Origin: Metallyticus violacea
Lineage: Eukaryota > Arthropoda > Insecta > Mantodea > Metallyticidae
Assembly (NCBI GenBank): GCA_030762175.1
Contig: CM060831.1
Span: 139,849,001-139,913,000, forward strand
Reading direction: 5' to 3'
DNA: 64,000 bases
Both the position numbers and the translations under genes were made by a program. The notes below the pieces were generated by a model. That model was not told where the DNA came from. It saw only the letters and a program-made list of their open reading frames with translations, and did not search any database. Below are positions 56,095 to 64,000 of this stretch, one piece after another. Each line of letters starts with the position of its first letter. Position 1 is the first letter of the stretch.

Positions 56095-56893
56095 CCTACA
56101 ATTTTCGCACAGATACACACATTCTATGAGATTTTTCCTGTATATCGAGGAGATATCTATTTAATACATACCAAGGTTGAACCGAAAAGCAACAGCAATG
56201 CGTAGTATAATGTTCTGTAAACAGATGTGACTCGCATTACGTTAGGCTAGCGTTGCTACAACAAAATGGAGCCAAGATTATCGTTTGAACAGCAGAAAGC
56301 AATGTTAAAGTGATATTGGAAAACCGAGAATGTTGTTGAAGTTCAAAGACAATGGAGACATGTGTACAGAACAGAACCGCTAACGCCAGTAACAATTGCA
56401 CTTTTTCGAGACAAATTTGAGACTCGTGGTATCGTATACAATGTACACAAGGGCAGATCTGGGAGACCTCCACATTACCACCGAGATATACGTGCGTACC
56501 TTGATGACAATCTTCCAAGGCACTGGATAGGACGAAGAGGTCCGATTGAGTTTCCACTGCGTTCTCCGGATCTAACTCCGCTGGACTTCTACCTATGGAG
56601 AACTCTTAAGGATGTTGTATACCGTAGAAAACCAGCTACACTGACAGCACTTCGGGAAGAAATTGAAACATGTGCTTGCAATCGCTGAGGACACTTTCGC
56701 AAACGTTGCTCAATCAGTAGTTCAACGTATTCCGAAGTGTATCGACGCCGATGATGGGCATTTTGAGCAACTGTTTTAATTGTAAATAAGATGATTAGTG
56801 CTCATCATTTTATGTTTGTGTGAATTCAATTTTGTTATATTAACACAGTTTTTTCTTTGCTTGAAGTATATATGCATTTTTGGCACCCTCTGC
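56095..56893 (+). mobile_element. Internally deleted Tc1/mariner-type element, copy B
   Basis: The right end ggcaccctctg (56882-56892) is the same as in copy A at 35127-35137. The left end is more decayed but aligns from about 56095. ATG at 56265 starts MEPRLSFEQQKAM. From 56362 an open frame gives RGIVYNVHKGRSGRPPHYHR, DIRAYLDDNLPRHWIGRRGP, then IEFPLRSPDLTPLDFYLWRT and LKDVVYRRKP. The N-terminal domain is thus fused to the C-terminal part of the catalytic domain and the first two catalytic blocks are missing. Confidence 0.82.
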
Positions 56894-57246
56894 ATTGCTA
56901 TGCTTTATTACAATACTATGTAAAGCTGAGAATGTTATAAGTAAGTCGGCAATTCAATGAAAACTTTTAAGTGCAAGCATTTGTAGTATATTTGTAATAT
57001 TGCAATACGTTTTATTATTTAGTTGTAATCGTTTTATGTTGATGAAAATTGCATAAACGATAGCTCATGTGTTGAAAATAAGCACTTAATTTTAAATTAA
57101 TATATGGAAAAATACGTGTAAGAAAAAATTTAAAAGTTCATGCTCTCAATTTGGGAACGCTGAACATTAAATGGTCAATAAGTAATTTTAATAAAGCTTT
57201 ATTAGAAAAAACAGTTTGCTTTTGAAGAACTTAATTACGACATGAC

Positions 57247-57278
<32 letters not shown>

Positions 57279-58418
57279 CTCTCGTTTGAGTGAGCATGAC
57301 GTTTAACAAGCGATCCTCTTGAATGCTTACCTAGCTGGTGTAGGGCTGTCCGATTGTGTACATACAAGTGGGTCATTCCTTTGTCGTTCGCTGCAGCTAG
57401 AGAGCTGACAAAGGGTTCCACATCAAAACGACTGTTAATTAAACTGAGTATAGGTAGCATGTGCACGTAAATCAATGGTCCAATACTTGTCTGAATGGAC
57501 AGAGTAATATATTACATGCTAAACCAAAAGAAAGGTCAGAGGAGATTGAATGTATATGTTCCTTCACCAATGGAAGTAAATGTGTGACTCTACAGATGAT
57601 TGCCTTTGCTCGTTCACCCCCCTATTTCATATATTGTTGTTGGCGTATTCGAAGGGAACAGTAGAGTTCGTTGGCACGCTACAGCTTAGATAAAGGATGT
57701 TAACTCTGGTGGGTTAATGTATGAGCTATACAGTTGCGCTATTCTTTGTATAAGTTCTGGAAAACAAGAATTTGCTTGGAGAAAGAGAAGCTCCAAGCAG
57801 CCCTCAACAATGTAACTGTGCATGGAGTATTGCTTGGCGGCAACCCACTCTATTCACACAGCTCTCTTGCAGGTAGTACCGGGGAGTAGCTTGAACTGAT
57901 TTCACTGCCGTGCTCTCCGTTCAAAGTGAACGTTCAGTGATTGAAGAACACTTAAGGTGTATTCAAAGTGCCAAAGGCAGGGTTCCGCTTCTAAGATACA
58001 ATAACGAACAAAAACTTTATAAAGCACTACAGTCTACCGAGGAATATGAACACAGAACAAAAGCACAAAACTAATTCTTACCCTATTATATTCAATGAAC
58101 TAGAACTAGCATTAGGAAAAGAGAGGGAGAATGGAATAAATAATAACCTAATAAAAGCTGCAGCATTTGAGAAAAAACGGATAACTCCATTCTCGATCGA
58201 AAACAGGTTAAATGAACGAGGATAAATTTTGGGCAGATCCACGTCGTGTAAAAATGGAGAAGTAATGGCGCGAAAAATTGGATGCATTATAAATCATTGA
58301 AAATTTTATTCTTCCTGTCAACGACGTTCCTTCAAGTAATCCGGGTCTTGAAGTTAATGCCGATACTTAATAAAATATTTCAAAAGTCCCAGTTTGTTCC
58401 ATTTTTCACATATACAGA
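56894..58418. other. No recognised gene; poly-T run
   Basis: A pure T run of about 30 bases lies at 57249-57278. To its right a GC-richer stretch (57280-57680) holds overlapping ORFs on both strands without known motifs. The T run could be the tail of an unrecognised minus-strand retroposed sequence. Confidence 0.3.
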
Positions 58419-58710
58419 TGTTTTAAATGGTGTGTAACGCCCGTTTTAACTGCTTAGGCACCACAGGCAGTGGACACTGATGATAAATGAAATGAAATGA
58501 TATACTGGGAACGAATATTTTTTAAGGAAGGAAAATGTCCCAGGCCTAAGTTTAGAGTACCTTCCCGGCATTTACCATTTATGAGGACCGAGGAAAACCT
58601 GAAAAAAAAAAAAAAACCCAGTCAGGGAGGGGAACATGGTGGGAATCGAACCCCAGATGTCCCGCTCACGAGTCCGCGCCTTAACGACTTCGGCCACCGG
58701 TGGCGGTCAT
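58419..58710 (-). mobile_element. SINE family 2, full length, antisense
   Basis: atatacaga at 58410-58418 and 58711-58719 is the target duplication. On the minus strand: GACCGCCACCGGTGGCCGAA, gtcgttaaggcgcggactcg, B box GGGTTCGATTCCCACCAT, an A-rich part seen as a run of A on the plus strand, ttcctccttaaaa-type body and the tail ending in acgggcgttacac. Confidence 0.92.
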
Positions 58711-59149
58711 ATATACAGAATGTATTTTATAATTGTGTATGCTTCTTTTCAATTTTTTTCTGAATAAATTACTGAATGATAATATAAAAAATTAGTACTA
58801 ATAAATAGAACAAACCCATTTCATACCAATAAGAAATTGTAATAAACCTTGTAAGTCAGTTTATGCCTCAAGGGTACAGATAATTTTACTTTGTTTTCCA
58901 TTGAAAGAAGGCATCAAGATAATTCTTTTCCCTAAACTCTGTTTTTGTGTACCATTTTAGGACTAGCTTTGAACTTTGTTTAGGTTTCCTGAAAATACGT
59001 ACTCACTCATATGCTTTATGAAAGGTCACAAGTGTAGTTATAAATATGTGTATGTTGTTTAGATAACAATGATAAAATATTTGGAAGAAAAATGAAAGAG
59101 AAGAGATAGCCTGGTTTGAATTAGGTGTTTGGAAATTAAGGGGAATGAA
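58711..59149. other. No recognised feature
   Basis: AT-rich DNA. Confidence 0.25.
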
Positions 59150-60115
59150 GGGAAATGTTATTTCAAGAACGTGTGTTTCATTTGTGAGGAGAAGGAAGAT
59201 GAAATTGATATTATCTTCCAATTTAAAGCCACAAATGTTTGGAGGGAAAGTTTAATTAGGAACAAGGGAGTTATATAGAGAAAAATCTTTGAAGATCGTG
59301 AGCGGAAACCGAAATTAGGGGAGTTTTTAAACGAAAAACGTAAAAACGAAATGGAAATGGTCAGTTGAAAGACATGTAATTTAGATAACTTTTAGATAAT
59401 AAAGAATACCGGTATGATTATGAAAAAATGTCATTGGTCTAATTGGGATATAGAAAAATGTTCTATAATGTGAATAAAAGTAGAATTATAGTTGGTAATA
59501 ATTGGTGCAGGTAGAGTAAGTGAAATAATTATTTTAGTGCCTTGGGTTGGGTCGGAGCTTTGTCCCCTGGAATTCCAATGGGATGTTGCTGATGAACTGA
59601 CGAAATTTTATACTTTGTTTAACAATTTGGAATTTAGGCAAAGATGTTAGTATACATGTATTATTGTTTCAACAATTGTAATTATGAGGGGTCACACCTT
59701 CAGATAGATGGAGGCCTCGTAATTTGTTTTCGAATTTTTCTTAGCACTTTAAATTTTTTAAATCATTATAGTAGATGTTTAAGTAGTAAATTAATTAGTG
59801 GTTTGTAGAGACTGTAGCTAACTGATGAAATAATAATACAGGTACAGTATTTGAAATATTTTATTTTAGTCCCCTGGGTTGTGTCAGAGCCTGAAATTCC
59901 AGTAGGCTACTGCTGATGAACCGGGTACTGAAGACTGGTACAATCAAGGTGGAAATGTGTGCTTTATTTATTTGCAATTTAGATAAAGGGTTAGTATAAA
60001 ACTATGATTGTATTAAAATTTGTGTAATCGTGATGAGGAACACCTAAAATAGCCTGGGCCAGATAGGTGGAGACCCCTTTAGTTTGTATTTATCTTAGCA
60101 CTTTCAATACGTTTC
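59150..60115 (+). mobile_element. Probable LINE 3' end with a tandemly duplicated tail
   Basis: An open reading at 59160-59370 gives VCFICEEKEDEIDIIFQF, then WRESLIRNKG, and after a stop KIFEDRERKPKLGEFLNEKR. The Cys-x2-Cys start followed by an acidic helix and a conserved end resembles the C-terminal zinc-knuckle-like region of some R1-like LINEs. Downstream, a block of about 330 bp occurs twice in tandem (about 59490-59810 and 59822-60115). It is marked by ttttagt, then ccctgggttg-type and gatgttgctgatgaac words, and tcttagcactt at both ends. The assignment is uncertain, the duplication is clear. Confidence 0.45.
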
Positions 60116-60508
60116 AATGATAAAATACAAAATGAAATTCCTTTGTCCACTCGTAGAGAATGCATTGGTATGATAAGAAAACATTGGTACGGTGAGGAAC
60201 AGACAAATGTCTCGCTAATGGAGCCAAAAGTGAAAGGCATACCGATGTTAACTTTAGGGAATGGAACTATAATACACAGCATCTTGCGCCCGTAAGAACT
60301 TTAGTGGTCGGTATAGAACGCTAAGAGGATTTATTTGTATGCTTGCGCACAGAATAAGGGAATGGGGTGAATAAATACCACTCAGAACCTAGCGGTTTGG
60401 CCATATTCGTCAATTTGGAAACGACAGTCTAATTTTAGGCGTTAGTTGATGTATTTAATCTCATTTCGATATGGATACTTCTAAACGGGTGGAAGAGATA
60501 GAGAGAGA
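60116..60508. other. No recognised feature
   Basis: AT-rich DNA between the duplicated tail and a SINE head. Confidence 0.25.
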
Positions 60509-60629
60509 CCCACGCTTTACTTCCCTTCCGAATTTTACGCCCAAAAAAATCCATCGATCCTGGCCGGGATCGAACTCGCGATCTTGGGTTTAGGAGACAT
60601 GTATGGCTACCACTACACCACCAGGACCG
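60509..60629 (-). mobile_element. SINE family 1, head-only fragment
   Basis: Keeps the complete tRNA-like head on the minus strand (GGTCCTGGTGGTGTAGTGG at 60629, GAGTTCGATCCCGGCCAGG) and a short piece of body (ttttttgggcgtaaaat, ggaagggaagtaaagc), with an internal deletion removing the ccttcggaa region. The 3' half is gone. Confidence 0.88.
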
Positions 60630-61439
60630 ATCCCACAGGTTGAGAAACTCTTGTGTAGCCATTTGGGAAAATCGGAATGGCTGACATAGTCCGTAGCTAT
60701 CCAGGTATGTTTGAAACAACGTAATGGGGGCAAAGATTTCCTGATACTCCATCCCAATCCCTAGCACAATTTTGGAATTTCTTGTTAAAACGGCTCTCCC
60801 TTCTTTGTGCTTTACCCTTTAAAACCTCCAAGTGTGATAATGACCATTTTGGCATTTGTACTTATACATTCCCTAAGTTAACAAAGAAATCTGAATCACA
60901 ATAAAACGCAACGTTAGTGGTAGAGTTAATAAGCCGAGATATATGACGCTGAAGAAAGAGAAGGCTGATGCGACTTGAGTGTACAAGAAGGGCACGTGCA
61001 TAATGCAGACGAGACGAAGCCTCATTATACTAAAATAATAAGCACTCCCTCTGAAAGCCTTTCCTTTTTACTGTTTAACGAGATTTTTATAAAATGCGAC
61101 GTTAATGGGAAACGGTGTAACTGAATTCATAGTTAACTGCGTCTTCGTTTCATCGGAGTATAAAGAAAAAGTGTAATAGATAATGGCATATCGCGGATAA
61201 AAAATTTGCTAAAATGTTTACTTTACCGCATTAATGTTGGAGCTCTCCAAAATCAACTTTCTGCAAAATCTGCAATTCAGGCTTTTGATTGTGTGGAAAT
61301 TTATCAGTATCAAGTTTCATAATTATCCAATTGGATTCACTGAATAGGCAGTGACGGGATATCCTTTAATTCTGAATTTTATAGTTCGGTTTCTAGCGCA
61401 GAGGTTTATTTTCTATTCGCGCACCACTGTATTACTTAA
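60630..61439. other. No recognised feature
   Basis: Mixed DNA without motif-bearing ORFs. Confidence 0.25.
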
Positions 61440-61770
61440 GGTGGTGCAACAGTTAGCGATTACATTGAATTGTTAGAGTCGGTACTTAAGGCTGTCCGTT
61501 TGTGCCAACGCTCCCAGAGGGGCACCTCCGTGAGGAAGGGATGAGATGAAGGATGGTTGAGAAGGGTTTCTAACATTGTTTCCATATAGAATATCCCGAC
61601 GTCGGTGGCCCCCCCCCCTTCCAAGGAGTTCGAGCTCCTCCGGAGGGTCGCTGTCATACCATACTCAGGAGCCGAGACGTTTCCAAAGCGCAAGTCGCCG
61701 GCATACCGCTCACATCTCCCTGATACTTTCAACTTTGTAAAATGTCCGCCTATTGAATGCACGTGACATT
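61440..61770. other. GC-rich island with an unidentified minus-strand ORF
   Basis: About 53 percent GC in a 33 percent background. The minus ORF 61762-61460 (100 codons) starts MHSIGGHFTKLKVSGRCER and contains LRRSSNSLEGGGATDVG across a run of 10 C (61609-61618). No known motif. Paired words such as gagttcgagctcctccgg give local inverted repeats. It could be a fragment of an LTR or other repeat, or a host exon. Confidence 0.3.
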
Positions 61771-64000
61771 AGCATTCAAGGCTATTCTCCCTGTGATAAA
61801 AGGAATGTCTATTTAGAGCACTACATCGGCTCAGGTTGCGGAGTGATCACTAGGGATAGAAATTTTATGCCCAAATAATCCCTATATTGAAAATTTTCAT
61901 AATATGCACCTAAATATGTATGAAATAAAATATTTGCTAAATTTTATAATCTCACAGCAACTAAGGGGGTGCGTATACAAAAGCTGCAATTTGATCTGTT
62001 TTAGTGGTATTTGATAAGGCAGTTCGAAACGTTTACCTGCACAGATTTCTTCAATTTCATACATTGATAATATCCTTTGAAAGAACACCTGGCACTTTTT
62101 CCTTCACCAAAATGCCAACATTTCCAGGTACCAAATTTAATTAATGACTGATTTTGAAGTACATTAAATACTGACTCCAGTAAAAGCAGAAGAAATATGA
62201 GAGAATTCTGCGTATATTTATGGTTTACTTCTGCGTTCTTTAATATATCTTGAGCAATTTTTATCTTATGAAAAGTGATTTGGATCGAATATACCCACTA
62301 CATTTCTTAACTGTTTCGAAATGTTCGGTGATATATAGAGCTGCACATAACCATATTCCCCAGTGTTAATACATATACATTTGAATTTGAAAAATCTTAA
62401 AGGTAGAATATTTTAAAATGCTATCCTTTGTGTAAATTAATAGGTTACATTTTTATGCACCTTAAAATATGCCAAACAATAAAATTAAAACTAAATTTAA
62501 TATTACGTATAAATATAACCGTCACACTCGAACTCAATTCCGAGAACTCCTTAACAGCCACCTTCATATAATGAGGGGATGACTACGAGCAGATAAGGCG
62601 GGGATTCACCGATATGAAATAACCTATTGATTGCGTTGCATGTGAGCTGCCAAGTTTGAGATTGACTTCGTAGCACATATTATTCGGAAATATTGTATTT
62701 GTTGTAAATCAAACATGAAGATAAAATAAATAAAATAAAACATTTTTATGAAATGAACATGTAAAACAAGTATACATGCAGCATAATTTGCAAACGACTG
62801 TAATATTATGCTTATTAACAAAAACAGGCAAAATACCAAGTAAATGTACTTTCTGACAGCAAAAAGAAATATGCATTTTCATTAAAATCCTATCCCCAGT
62901 AATCACAAAACAAGTGCAGCGATACAATTCAATGGATCACGACTGTCGCAGACATATAATAAACGCAAAATGAAATTTTTGTAAATATTTTGAGAGCGTT
63001 TAATTTTATATTATAGAGGACACAATTGGAAATGTTTTGATCTTATGGCCAAGTAAATATGATCTAATTAATATATTATATTACAAAATTGATGTCATAA
63101 TGATAACTAACTATTTATTACATATTTTTTGTGCAAAACTTTCATTACTTCATAATGCAAAGTGTTTACAGTTACCTACACTTAATTGTGCTGTACTATT
63201 CCATTTGAATAATATTATGTTTTATTAAATTAACACAAAATATTGTCATTCAGAAATGAAAACAAAACCAGAATATTGCTGTTGAAAAATATTGTTCCAA
63301 AAATTACAATGTATCACGATAATTGTATTATTTTATAATGTATTACTTCTTAACAGATTTTATGAAATTACTGGGCATTATTTGTAACATCAGAATATAA
63401 TCTAACAAATAAATCCACAAAACGCAACCCCTGTACAAACTTGGGAAAATTAATGACCGTTTCAGGGAATTAAGAAAAAAAGTAAATACAAAATAGTTGA
63501 AGATGGTACACCTTAAGAATAAACATGTGGGTTATTTGCGTTAGGTGGTGTTGATAAAAATGCCATACGCATCGCTAATGACTTAACGAAAAGTATATAA
63601 AGAATTTATGTGTGGGTAATGGCTTCAAGATGGACCTTGAACACACAGTAGCTAACTTTTAATTCATTTATTTTGCACTCGAATCTTTCTCTCCCTCCAA
63701 AGAATTGCTAGTGGTAAATTTGGCTAAACCATTTTTTATCATTTCGAGTTCTAGATCTAATGCGCTCGCATTGCAACCGTGAAAGCTTTTCGCTGTAGTG
63801 CTGAATTTGTAAGATTAATCGTGGTTTAGTTCTTTCATATGCAAGGAACTATGTGCATGTTGAAAGGCAAATCTCCTGATTTGAAATGCTTGGCTTAAAA
63901 CTTTTCGAAAAGGCATTCTGAAAGACCGACTGATTGTAAACCTTTCACATATCCTGTTAACACTATTAGAAAAGAGCGTTTGCGTATTTGGAACCTTTCT
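61771..64000. other. AT-rich DNA, nothing recognised
   Basis: About 2.2 kb of strongly AT-rich sequence. ORFs 61897-62088, 62624-62927 (-) and 63037-63228 (+) are short, hydrophobic by composition and lack motifs. Probably intron or intergenic. Confidence 0.35.

Noticed and set aside
56237..56557. 106-codon minus-strand ORF
   Set aside because: Shadow of the plus-strand transposase remnant at 56265-56688.
57249..57278. Poly-T run as the tail of a retrogene
   Set aside because: The adjacent sequence could not be matched to any gene or SINE, and no target duplication was seen.
1..64000. CRISPR arrays, operons, bacterial or phage genes
   Set aside because: The window is eukaryotic: single exons with introns, SINEs and mariner elements. 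No regularly spaced short repeats were seen.

Overview
This is a piece of a large, AT-rich animal genome, almost certainly an insect. There are no long uninterrupted genes. Single exons lie in a sea of decayed transposons, tRNA-derived SINEs, LINE fragments and microsatellites. Mariner and other Tc1/mariner-type transposase remnants, hAT-type MITEs and two abundant tRNA-head SINE families fit an insect with a big genome, for example a polyneopteran such as a cockroach or termite. The species cannot be named from the sequence.

The one host gene recognised with confidence is a short internal exon at 36235-36319 (+). It encodes 27 full codons of the I-BAR/IMD domain of the missing-in-metastasis protein (MTSS1; Drosophila mim), with a good acceptor and donor. 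The exons it must splice to were not recognised in the window. The roughly 28 kb to its right, and probably much of the left side, is therefore likely intron. Three weaker host-coding candidates are a spliced-looking terminal exon at 18937-19091 (-), a TATA plus signal-peptide first exon at 16205-16375 (+), and a GC-rich ORF at 5049-5264 (+). A GC-elevated block near 53.1-53.3 kb carries a perfect RFX X-box and CCAAT boxes and looks like a promoter.

Layout. 1-343: edge of a mariner copy (-). 450-1340: degenerate minisatellite. 1410-4560: a 3-kb fold-back element with about 1-kb inverted arms, one arm interrupted by a smaller fold-back. 5.8-17.6 kb: transposase remnants, SINEs and a fragment of a repeat-borne protein family. 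20-32 kb: a near full-length dead mariner (23965-25170), a LINE 3' end, a transposase split by a SINE, a SINE-SINE composite and a second small fold-back. 32.7-35.1 kb: mosaic of mariner pieces and an internally deleted transposon. 36.2-38.6 kb: the mim exon, a hAT MITE with a perfect 8-bp target duplication, and an LTR-like promoter/leader. 39-44.8 kb: SINEs, LINE pieces, and a fold-back whose loop carries a LINE endonuclease fragment. 45.9-47.5 kb: two transposons end to end, one with about 120-bp inverted termini. 50.9-51.5 kb: a hAT-type element with a SINE inside. 53.7-56.9 kb: LINE fragment and two internally deleted transposons. 58.4-60.6 kb: SINEs and a LINE-like tail with a tandem duplication. 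The last 3 kb is bare AT-rich DNA.

No pathway or operon is present. The most unusual material is structural: the 3-kb fold-back with sub-repeats, the small fold-back family with (TA)n and a captured LINE endonuclease piece, at least five independently shrunken transposons sharing one transposase type, and two SINE families that appear to share a sequence module in opposite orientation. All coordinates and matches were read by eye; no alignment or database search was run.
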